Assembly: GCA_963819175.1 (NCBI GenBank)
Contig: CAWFVJ010000024.1
Span: forward strand, 62,001-126,000
DNA: 64,000 bases
Direction: 5' to 3'
From: CAWBRT01 sp963819175
Lineage (GTDB): Bacteria; Acidobacteriota; Terriglobia; Terriglobales; Acidobacteriaceae
Under the pieces are notes generated by a model that worked only from the letters and a program-made list of their open reading frames with translations, did no database searches and was not told where the DNA came from. Every line of letters begins with the position of its first letter. The first letter of the stretch is position 1. The translations under genes and the position numbers were made by a program. Shown one piece after another: positions 57,430 to 64,000 of this stretch.

Positions 57430-59289
57430 TTAGACGGCCGAGCCCACCGTTACGGCTTCTCTGTCCTTCTCGTCGATCGGCCCGAACGCCTCCGGCGGAA
57501 TCGGCTCGCCCCTGAGCGTCTTGATCCAGCGGCGCAGCGCCTCAACCGAGACCACCACGACACCGATGATGGAAGCAATCATTAACACCGTATCCATGTA
57601 GCCGACGAATTCCTTGCCGGGAACGTGGGTCATCGGCAAGAAGATGTCAGTAATGGCGAGCGTACCCGCGCTAAGCGTAATAATGCCGACAAAGATCATC
57701 GGCACCAAGCTTACCCAGGCATACTTTGCTCTGCCCATGTTGATCAGGAACGTGGTCGTAACCGCCAGTGCAATCGTAGCCAGCAACTGGTTGGCAGTGC
57801 CGAACAGCGGCCAAATGGTGGAAATGCTGCCCGTCCAGATGAGGAAGCCCCATGCGAAGACGCACAGGAAAGTGCTGATGAGATTGCCGGGGAGCCAAGT
57901 CGTGGTAGCGAAGGGCTTGTAAACACGGCCCAGCAGTTCATGCATGACGTAACGGGCGACGCGCGTACCGGTGTCGATCGTGGTGAGGATGAACAACGCC
58001 TCGAACATGATCGCGTAGTGGTACCAGTAGCTCACCAGTTTGTCCATGCCGGGAATACCGCGGAAAATCTGGGCCATGCCGACTGCAAGCGATACCGCAC
58101 CACCGGTGCGTCCGGCCAGGTTCTCGCCGATTTCTTTCGAGAACATATCCAGATTCACAGTGTGCAAACCCAGCTTGGCGAAGACCGCGGGCGGAGTGTT
58201 GATGGCAAAGAAGTCGCCGGGGAACATCGAGCAGGCGGCGATCAGGGCCATGACACCTACCAGCGACTCGCACATCATCGCGCCGTATCCGATAAAGCGC
58301 GCATCGGATTCTTTATCGAGCATCTTCGGCGTGGTGCCGGAAGAGACCAGCGAATGGAAACCCGAAATCGCGCCGCAAGCGATGGTGACGAACAGGAACG
58401 GGAATATCTTGCCTTTAATGATGGGCCCGCCGCCGTGAACGTACTGGGTGACGGCCGGGAACTGAATGTTCGGGTGGGCAATCATAATACCGATAATCAA
58501 CGCGACAATCGTGCCCAGCTTCAGATAGGTCGAGAGATAGTCGCGCGGCTCCAGCACCATCCACACCGGCAGAATCGAGGCGACAAAGCCGTAGATCATC
58601 ATCAGCATACAGATCTGATGCGGAGAGAAGGTGAGAGCGCTTGCGAAAGAAGAGTGCGCAACCCAGTTCCCGCCTACAACCGCAGCCAACATGGCGATGA
58701 CGCCGAGCGCACTGGGCATGGCTACCCGGATGTGTCCCGGTTCGCTCTTGAACATGGCGAAGCCCATGGCGAAGGCGATTGGAATCGTCATCCCGATGGT
58801 GAACACTCCCCATGGACTCTCGGCGAGCGCGTTGACAACCACGATGCCGAGACCAGCCAAGGCTATGATCAGGATCAGCAGCACGGCGATCATGGTCACC
58901 AGGCCCGCAAATGTGCTGATTTCGGTGCGGGCGATTTCCGCCAGCGACTGGCCTTTGTGGCGAATCGAACAGACCAGAATCGTGAAATCCTGCACGCAAC
59001 CGGCGACAACGGCGCCAACCAAAATCCATATCAGTCCCGGCGCAAAGCCGAACTGGGCGGCAAGCGTCGGTCCCACCAGCGGGCCGGCACCAGCAATGGC
59101 CGCAAAGTGATGCCCGAACAATACCCATTTGGGTGAGGGCACATAGTTATGGTGGTCTTCGTACAAATGTGAAGGCGTTATCCTACTATCGTCCAGGGTC
59201 ATCACCTTGGCCGCAAGAAACGCGCTGTAGAAGCGGTACGCCAGGGCGTAAAAACATAACACCCCGATCATCAGCGGCAACGTATTCAT
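57430..59289 (-). CDS. cstA: Carbon starvation protein CstA family transporter
   Basis: CstA-family carriers take up pyruvate and/or peptides. The 619-residue protein has about 16 hydrophobic segments. The family signatures are YHNYVPSPKWVLFGHHFAAIAGAGPLVGP (listed in parts: VPTNKWVLFGHHF-like VPSPKWVLFGHHFAAIAGAG), GCVQDFTIL, SGFHSLVSSGTTPKML and WPLFGTANQLLA. The ATG at 59289 gives the usual N-terminus MNTLPLMIGVLCFYA. Next to a lactate dehydrogenase, pyruvate or lactate-related transport is plausible but not shown. No CRP-like site was found directly upstream. Confidence 0.92.
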   Translation of the reverse strand: MNTLPLMIGVLCFYALAYRFYSAFLAAKVMTLDDSRITPSHLYEDHHNYVPSPKWVLFGHHFAAIAGAGPLVGPTLAAQFGFAPGLIWILVGAVVAGCVQDFTILVCSIRHKGQSLAEIARTEISTFAGLVTMIAVLLILIIALAGLGIVVVNALAESPWGVFTIGMTIPIAFAMGFAMFKSEPGHIRVAMPSALGVIAMLAAVVGGNWVAHSSFASALTFSPHQICMLMMIYGFVASILPVWMVLEPRDYLSTYLKLGTIVALIIGIMIAHPNIQFPAVTQYVHGGGPIIKGKIFPFLFVTIACGAISGFHSLVSSGTTPKMLDKESDARFIGYGAMMCESLVGVMALIAACSMFPGDFFAINTPPAVFAKLGLHTVNLDMFSKEIGENLAGRTGGAVSLAVGMAQIFRGIPGMDKLVSYWYHYAIMFEALFILTTIDTGTRVARYVMHELLGRVYKPFATTTWLPGNLISTFLCVFAWGFLIWTGSISTIWPLFGTANQLLATIALAVTTTFLINMGRAKYAWVSLVPMIFVGIITLSAGTLAITDIFLPMTHVPGKEFVGYMDTVLMIASIIGVVVVSVEALRRWIKTLRGEPIPPEAFGPIDEKDREAVTVGSAV

Positions 59290-59559
59290 TCCAAAAACTC
59301 CTTTGCTGCGAGAGTCTGCGAGGCTTTGCGCCCGCTAGTTACAACGCACCTGAAAAAGAACAACATCCATCAGAAAACTATCACTCGCGACGACGAAGCT
59401 GCTCCCAGCGGAAAAGACACTGGGCCGAAGCTGGCATCGGAGATCAACACTTTAGAGTAACGATTCTTTGAGGTGCTTACTAAGCAAAGCATTTTGCCAC
59501 AACTCACAAGCAATGGCTTGGAAAAAACGCTTTGCCCCGCCAAATCTCTTCCGGGCATC

Positions 59560-59750
59560 CGCGCGCCGGGTCCAAGAGACACCTCTCCGGGCAGGCGAAG
59601 TCAGGAGAGTGCAATCCGGGGACTCGCCCCTGAACCGGGAATCGCACGGGAATAAATTAGGAGATAAACCTTAGATGACCGGGGCTTCCGGACAGGCGCG
59701 GCTCCCCGAGGGTTTCACATTGGTGGCTGCACTTTGCGGCTGCCACCTTC
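59560..59750. other. Unassigned GC-rich structured stretch
   Basis: On the plus strand several hairpins follow closely: CTCTCC...GGAGAG, CCGGGG-ACTCG-CCCC with flanking CCGGG, AGG-AGATAAA-CCT, and GGTGGC...GCCACC (59722-59747). It lacks coding character and matches no RNA family I can confirm. It could be a small RNA or the antisense leader of cstA. Confidence 0.3.
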
Positions 59751-59821
59751 ACCGCTGAATCGCTTGGGCTGTTGTTCCAGAGTTAACAGCGATGAGGACC
59801 TCCTGCGTGAGACATTGGAGA

Positions 59822-59863
59822 GTCACCCTGAGGAGCGTCCGTTAGGACGCGACGTGGGCATGT
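59822..59863. repeat. Intergenic repeat, family 2, reverse orientation
   Basis: GTCACCCTGAGGAGCGTCCG-TTAGGACGCGACGTG-GGCATGT is almost the reverse complement of 46461-46513. Confidence 0.7.
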
Positions 59864-59899
59864 ATTTGCTTTTCCTGCCTCCGGGTGGCGCCCGGAGAA

Positions 59900-59955
59900 A
59901 TGCATAGATCGTCACGTCCATCACCCCAGCGAGCCGAGCCTCGCCGGGACGCGTT
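59900..59955. repeat. Intergenic repeat, family 2, with nested hairpin
   Basis: ATGCATAGATCGTCACGTCC is followed by CCCCAGCGAGCCGAGCCTCG and CCGGGACGCG. The nested segment is the same as in the family 1 copy at 39042-39145. Confidence 0.6.
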
Positions 59956-60025
59956 CGCAGCTTCATTCTCAGTCATGTCGGCTGCACTCTCTGGCTATCA
60001 GCCTTAACTCCGAATCGTAGGAAAA

Positions 60026-60078
60026 CTGCATAGACCCTGACGTCGGCTCCAAGAGCGGCGAGCCTCCTCGGTGACAAT
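60026..60078. repeat. Intergenic repeat, family 2
   Basis: CTGCATAGACCCTGACGTCG, then GCTCC-AAGAGC-GGCGAGC, then CTCCTCGGTGACAATC. Close to the copy at 28481-28536. Confidence 0.6.
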
Positions 60079-60109
60079 CAACGGTTTGACAGGGCCCGCA
60101 GCGAAGGCC

Positions 60110-60847
60110 CTACAGCACCATGCCGCCGCTGACGTCGATCACCTGGCCGGTGACGTAGGCGGCATCGTCGGAAGCCAGGAAGGCCACCACTTTGCCCACG
60201 TCCGAAGGGTCGCCGACCTTCCCCATCCAGATTTTGTCGATCATGGCGTTCCAGGTTTTCTCCGGAACCCCGCGCGTCATCTCCGTATCCACGAAACCGG
60301 GATTGATGGCGTTCACGGTGACGCCCTTCTTCGCCAGCTCGCGTGCAGCCGTCCCCGTCATGCCGACCACGCCTGCTTTTGCGGCGGAATAGTTGGTCTG
60401 TCCGAAGTTGCCCAGCCAGCTCATGGAAGCCACGTTGATGATGCGTCCGTAGCCGCGCTCGCGCATGAGTTGCGCCGCCTGACGCAGACAGTAGAAGGTG
60501 CCCGTAAGGTTCACGTTGATGACCTGGTGCCACTGTTCATCGGTCATCTTGTGAAGCATGCCGTCGCGATTGATGCCGGCGTTGTTCACCAGAATGTCGA
60601 CTGGGCCGAACTCGCTGGCCGCCTTGGCAAACATGGCCTCGACCTCGGGCTTCTGCGAAATGTCGGTCTTCGAGGCAATTGCCTTTCCCCCGGCCTGCTT
60701 GATCTGCTCGACCACCTTCTGCGCATTCTCTTCGACGACGTCAGCGACCACGACCTTCGCGCCCTCCTCGGCGAGTTTCAGTGCAATGCCGCGGCCGATT
60801 CCCCGGCCGGCCCCGGTCACGATGGCTACCTTATCCTTGAGTCGCAT
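60110..60847 (-). CDS. fabG: Short-chain dehydrogenase, 3-oxoacyl-ACP / acetoacetyl-CoA reductase type
   Basis: The 245 residues form a classical SDR: NAD(P)-binding TGAGRGIGRG, NNAGINRDGML, catalytic Ser in INVASMSWLG and the Tyr-Lys pair in NYSAAKAG. It ends VTGQVIDVSGGMVL. The sequence fits both FabG and PhaB; NRDGMLHKM and NFGQTNYSAAKAG are frequent in PhaB-type acetoacetyl-CoA reductases. It lies 24 bases downstream of a CoA-transferase gene, which favours a role with free CoA esters rather than general fatty acid synthesis. Confidence 0.88.
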   Translation of the reverse strand: MRLKDKVAIVTGAGRGIGRGIALKLAEEGAKVVVADVVEENAQKVVEQIKQAGGKAIASKTDISQKPEVEAMFAKAASEFGPVDILVNNAGINRDGMLHKMTDEQWHQVINVNLTGTFYCLRQAAQLMRERGYGRIINVASMSWLGNFGQTNYSAAKAGVVGMTGTAARELAKKGVTVNAINPGFVDTEMTRGVPEKTWNAMIDKIWMGKVGDPSDVGKVVAFLASDDAAYVTGQVIDVSGGMVL

Positions 60848-60871
60848 AGCTTCCTTTCTCTTCCTTGTTCC

Positions 60872-62452
60872 TTATGTTTTTGCGTGCAGCTTCGCTTTCA
60901 AGTCAAACGGCCCCACGTTGTAGAGGCTCGCGTCCGTGGTCTTCAGGTCCTTGGCAATGATGGGTGTGAACTCCATCTGTTGCAGGATGTCTCTCTTCAG
61001 GTCGACGCCAGGCGCAATCTCGATCAGTACAGGACCTTCGGGCCGCAGTTCGAAAACCGCACGTTCGGTTACGAAGTGAACCTTCTGAGCGTTTCGCCGG
61101 GCGATCTCGCCGTTGAAGGAAATTTGCGTGACCTTTTTGACCAGTTTCTTCTGCGTTCCTTCGGTGACGATCCGCAGCTTGCCTCCAGCGAACTCGACCT
61201 CCAGCCCACGGGCCGTAAAGGTCGAGCAGAACACCACATGCCCGGCGTTCTGGGTTATGTCGATGAAACCGCCGCTGCCCGGCGAGCGATCGCCGAACTT
61301 GGTCGCGTTGACGTGCCCCACTTCATCCATCTCGCCGGCGCCCATGAAGGTGAAGGGAATTCCCATCCCGTTGTAGAAGTCCATTTGCACTTCATGGGGG
61401 ATGAGCGCATAGGTGTTGTGGGCAATACCGAAGTCGATGCCGCCTTCGGGAATTCCACCATAGACGCCCGACTCGACCGTCACCAGAACGTCTTCGCTTA
61501 GGCCTTCCTCGGCCAGCACGCCGCCAATGACGTCGTTGGGAATTCCGGTTCCCATATTGATGGCAGTGCCCAGCGTCAGTTCCATCGCGGCGCGACGGCC
61601 AATCACCTTGCGGATGGAGAGCGGCAGGGGTTCGACTGCCGCTACGGGCATCACCAGGTCGCCGCAAAGCGACGGATCATAGACGAACGAGTGGGTTTGG
61701 CGGTGATCCAGTTCCGGGTTGTCGCAAACCACGATCGCATCCACGAAAAAGCCCGGCACCACCACTTGCTTGGGGTGCAGCGTACCGGTCTTGGCTACGC
61801 GCTTGACCTGCGCCAGCACCTTGCCACCATAACGCTTGGCGGCCAGCACCGCCGGCATCACCTCCAGCTTCATGGCTTCTTCTTCGCAGCTTATGTTGCC
61901 CATTTCATCGGCGGTGGTGCCGCGAATGATGACGATGTCCAGCGGAATCGCCTTGTAGAAAAGATATTCTTCTCCGCCATACTGCATCACTTCGATTATG
62001 TCGGGCAGAGGGCGCGTCCGGGCGTTCATTTTGCCGCCCTCGACCCGGGGATCGATGTAAGTCCCCAGCCCTACCTTGCTCATCTTGCCCGGCAGTCCGC
62101 AAGCCATCGAACGATAGAGCTGCGCGATCTGGCCCTGAGGCAGGTTGTAGGCTTCAACTCGATTGGAGCCGATCAACTCCATCCAGCGCGGCGCCAACCC
62201 CCAATGGCCGCCGATTATGCGCCTAACCATTCCTTCGTGGCATAGGTGTTGATTGCCGCGGTCGCGATTGCTCTGCCCGGCCGAGTGCACAAAGGTAAGA
62301 TCGCGAGGCGTCCCGGAGGCGAGGAAGCTCGACTCCAAGGCCTTCAAAATGCTTTCCGCCGCGCTGACCAGAGTCATGCCAACGGTCGCCACGGTGGCAC
62401 CGTCCTTGACCATCGCCGCAGCCTCCGCGGCTTTGACAAATCTAACTGTCAT
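60872..62452 (-). CDS. Fused-subunit family I CoA-transferase (acetate/propionate type)
   Basis: The enzyme moves CoA between short-chain acids. The ATG at 62452 (MTVRFVKAAEAAAMV) has AAGGTGAG upstream and gives 526 residues. Alpha-like and beta-like halves are fused. The catalytic glutamate lies in VTVESGVYGGIPEGG (about residue 326), with TAINMGTGIPNDV before it and HVVFCSTFTARGLEVEFAGG near the end. Propionate CoA-transferases (Pct) and 3-oxoacid CoA-transferases share this layout. Next to the methylmalonyl-CoA genes of the window, propionyl-CoA/acetate exchange is plausible. The reductase gene follows. Confidence 0.88.
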   Translation of the reverse strand: MTVRFVKAAEAAAMVKDGATVATVGMTLVSAAESILKALESSFLASGTPRDLTFVHSAGQSNRDRGNQHLCHEGMVRRIIGGHWGLAPRWMELIGSNRVEAYNLPQGQIAQLYRSMACGLPGKMSKVGLGTYIDPRVEGGKMNARTRPLPDIIEVMQYGGEEYLFYKAIPLDIVIIRGTTADEMGNISCEEEAMKLEVMPAVLAAKRYGGKVLAQVKRVAKTGTLHPKQVVVPGFFVDAIVVCDNPELDHRQTHSFVYDPSLCGDLVMPVAAVEPLPLSIRKVIGRRAAMELTLGTAINMGTGIPNDVIGGVLAEEGLSEDVLVTVESGVYGGIPEGGIDFGIAHNTYALIPHEVQMDFYNGMGIPFTFMGAGEMDEVGHVNATKFGDRSPGSGGFIDITQNAGHVVFCSTFTARGLEVEFAGGKLRIVTEGTQKKLVKKVTQISFNGEIARRNAQKVHFVTERAVFELRPEGPVLIEIAPGVDLKRDILQQMEFTPIIAKDLKTTDASLYNVGPFDLKAKLHAKT

Positions 62453-62801
62453 CAAGCTCACCTTAAGACCGTAGATTCTCGAATACCGTCGCAATATCCG
62501 GCTGCCGCCGTACTCGCGCTAGTGTAGTGCGAAATCGAGCAAACTTAAGAGAGATGTCATTCTGAGCCGCAGCGCCCAACGCCCGTCGCCGGAGCAGCCA
62601 AGCTGCGTACCCGACATCGCGTTTGGCAAGCAAATCGTTATTCAGGCGGAGGCGAAGAATCCATGTATTTCGACGCAACAAAAATGCATAGATGCTCCTC
62701 CACGAACGGCAAGGGCGCGCGGGGACCGCTTCGCTCAGGATGACACCCCAAAGAGGGATCAGGCCCCTTTCGAGTAACCGCCATTTGTGTGACCTACTGC
62801 T
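62453..62801. other. Intergenic region with a family 2 repeat
   Basis: The 349 bases contain the leader of the CoA-transferase gene, a GTCATTCTGAG fragment near 62556 and one family 2 repeat. No gene is seen. Confidence 0.5.
62684..62747. repeat. Intergenic repeat, families 2 and 4 mixed
   Basis: It starts ATGCATAGATGCTCCTC like family 2 and ends CGCTTCGCTCAGGATGACACC like family 4, so the two families appear to share their right end. Confidence 0.55.
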
Positions 62802-63941
62802 TTAGCTCTCAAACAACACGATATTGTTGCGCGTTACCAGGACCGTTGACTTCGGGGAAAGCCGGTCGCCGATTCGTGCGGCCGGCAGCTCCACTTCTTC
62901 ACTGCCGTGATTGGCAATTCCGCGGGCAATTTCGCGGCCTTCCGGGTCGGCGATGCTGATCACGTCCATGGCCTTGAAGCGGCGCTCCACTTTCACAACG
63001 CCTGACCACAAGAGGCTGGCCTTGCCGTGGAGAATGGCGTCGCGGGCGCCGGCGTTGACCACGATTCGCCCACTGACGTCGGCCGCATAGGCGATCCAGC
63101 GCCGTTTGGCCGGCATACGCGTTGCCGGGATGAAGGCCGTGCCGATGTTCTCGCCCCGGAAAATGCGCTCCACAATGTCGGGCTTGCTGCCGTTGGCGAT
63201 GATGGTGATGCCGCCGGCGCGGGTGGCAATCTCAGCAGCCTCAAGCTTGGTCAGCATGCCGCCGCGTCCGCCCTGCGAAGGGCCACGGGCCAAGGCCATG
63301 ATCTCGGACGTAATCTCCTTCACCAGCGGAATCGGCAGTCCGGGCGATTCGGCGGAATCTTCAACGTTCTTCCCGGGGAGCCGCAGCAATCCTTCTACGT
63401 TACTGAGCAGGATGAGCGCCTGGGCATCGACCCGGCTCGCCACCAGCGCTGCCAGGCGGTCGTTGTCGCTGAAGATCCGAATCCGGCTCCCCTTCACCTC
63501 GTATTCCAGCTCGGCCGTCGAAACCGTATCGTTCTCATTGACGATCGGCACCACGCCAAGTTTCAGCAGCTTCTCCATCGTATGACGAAGGTTCGATGAC
63601 CGGCGCCGGTCCATGAAATCGTCTTCGGTCAGCAATACCTGCGCGATATTGACTCCGTGAGGATGAAACAGCTGCTCGTAGGCATGCATGAGTTGTGCCT
63701 GTCCGACGGCGGCGCAGGCCTGCTTGGTCACGAGGTCCTGGGTCCGTGTACGGTGCAGCGCCAGAACGCCTCGACCGAGGCCGACCGCACCGGAGGAGAC
63801 GAGGATGATCTGTATGCCGGCCTGTTTCAACTTGGCGAAAGAAGCGACCAGCGGCTCCAGCCGAGAGACACAAAGACTTCCTTCGGATTCGGCGACGACG
63901 TTGGTTCCGAGTTTGAAGACGATGCGGCGCGCACTGCGCAA
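62802..63941 (-). CDS. proB: Glutamate 5-kinase with PUA domain
   Basis: ProB phosphorylates glutamate in the first step of proline synthesis. The amino-acid-kinase domain (about 1-255) has FKLGTNVVAE, VSSGAVGLG, VNENDTVST, FSDNDRLAALVA and GRGGMLTKLEAA. A C-terminal PUA domain (about 275-365) follows, with GRIVVNAGARDAILHGKASLL. The marked start is a TTG at 63941; the frame is open upstream to the window edge, so the true start may lie a few codons outside. The window ends before the upstream neighbour. Confidence 0.93.
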   Translation of the reverse strand: MRSARRIVFKLGTNVVAESEGSLCVSRLEPLVASFAKLKQAGIQIILVSSGAVGLGRGVLALHRTRTQDLVTKQACAAVGQAQLMHAYEQLFHPHGVNIAQVLLTEDDFMDRRRSSNLRHTMEKLLKLGVVPIVNENDTVSTAELEYEVKGSRIRIFSDNDRLAALVASRVDAQALILLSNVEGLLRLPGKNVEDSAESPGLPIPLVKEITSEIMALARGPSQGGRGGMLTKLEAAEIATRAGGITIIANGSKPDIVERIFRGENIGTAFIPATRMPAKRRWIAYAADVSGRIVVNAGARDAILHGKASLLWSGVVKVERRFKAMDVISIADPEGREIARGIANHGSEEVELPAARIGDRLSPKSTVLVTRNNIVLFES

Positions 63942-64000
63942 CAGTGTAGCGCGCTCATCCCTGGCGGAATCGCCCGCAGCCGGGGTCGACTTCTCGGGCT

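Larger units (their letters stand above)
59290..60109. other. 820-base intergenic region
   Basis: The region holds an unassigned structured stretch (59560-59750), then three family 2 repeats. It contains the 5' leader of cstA on the minus strand. No convincing protein gene was found; a 27-codon reading frame at 59675-59758 (MTGASGQARLPEGFTLV...) has an AGGAG eleven bases upstream but no other support. Confidence 0.45.

Noticed and set aside
59570..59640. Cobalamin riboswitch (AGTCAGGAGA next to GTGCAATCCGGGGACTCGCCCC)
   Set aside because: The two B12-like fragments are in the wrong order, key conserved segments are missing, and no cobalamin gene follows.
59500..59760. 6S or other housekeeping small RNA
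   Set aside because: A CCCCTGAACCGGG fragment recalls 6S RNA, but I could not build the matching long-stem and central-bubble structure.

Overview
The window looks like a chromosomal segment of an Acidobacteriota bacterium, probably class Terriglobia. This is inferred from three things: a large Oar-type TonB receptor with a carboxypeptidase-regulatory-like N-terminus sits directly before a VWFA-related secreted protein; many intergenic GC-rich palindromes are present; and the core genes have an overall Acidobacteriota flavour. No rRNA, tRNA, phage, transposase or CRISPR array was recognised. Nearly everything is housekeeping or central carbon metabolism.

Layout. 1-1870: 3' truncated ADP-forming acyl-CoA synthetase. 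2258-5160: secreted metallophosphoesterase, then purM-purN. 5204-6719: DASS-type anion transporter. 6929-7363: dut. 7370-11554: an electron-transfer-flavoprotein operon (etfB, two small paralogous membrane proteins, etfA, ETF-quinone oxidoreductase). 11830-13120: CxxC protein and a CusF-Sco copper lipoprotein. 13151-25024: a long leftward cluster for methylmalonyl-CoA chemistry (5S-type carboxyltransferase, 12S carboxyltransferase, an OadG/MmdD-tail-like small protein, biotin carrier, epimerase, both mutase subunits, ilvD, MeaB). 25368-28143: Rsm22-like methyltransferase and malic enzyme. 28561-36667: a leftward trp operon in the order trpD, trpC-trpF, trpB, trpA, DAHP synthase, trpE, trpG. 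37183-38819: two-component system. 39173-40054: acyl desaturase. 40359-46382: DUF5666-like protein, TonB receptor and VWFA protein. 46559-50065: acyl ligase-ACP-acyltransferase fusion and a LysR/NhaR-type regulator. 50733-53787: SixA, Ppx/GppA and an inward-rectifier potassium channel. 54182-59289: FAD/Fe-S D-lactate-type dehydrogenase and CstA. 60110-63941: FabG-like reductase, CoA-transferase and proB.

How the genes fit together. Methylmalonyl-CoA mutase, epimerase, a biotin-dependent transcarboxylase-like complex without any biotin carboxylase, malic enzyme, ADP-forming acyl-CoA synthetase, CoA-transferase, D-lactate dehydrogenase and ETF/ETF-QO together suggest interconversion of propionyl-CoA, succinyl-CoA, pyruvate and malate. 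Three of these transcription units carry CRP-like palindromes upstream, two of them about 61 bp before a plausible start point.

Sequence quality. At least thirteen genes or gene parts become intact, family-like proteins only if one base is added or removed, usually in a short homopolymer. After these corrections every affected gene has a length divisible by three and sensible neighbours. I therefore treat them as probable sequencing or assembly indels rather than pseudogenes, and I give the corrected gene extents. The strongest non-coding signals are several families of intergenic palindromes whose ends are conserved while their stems vary with compensating changes.
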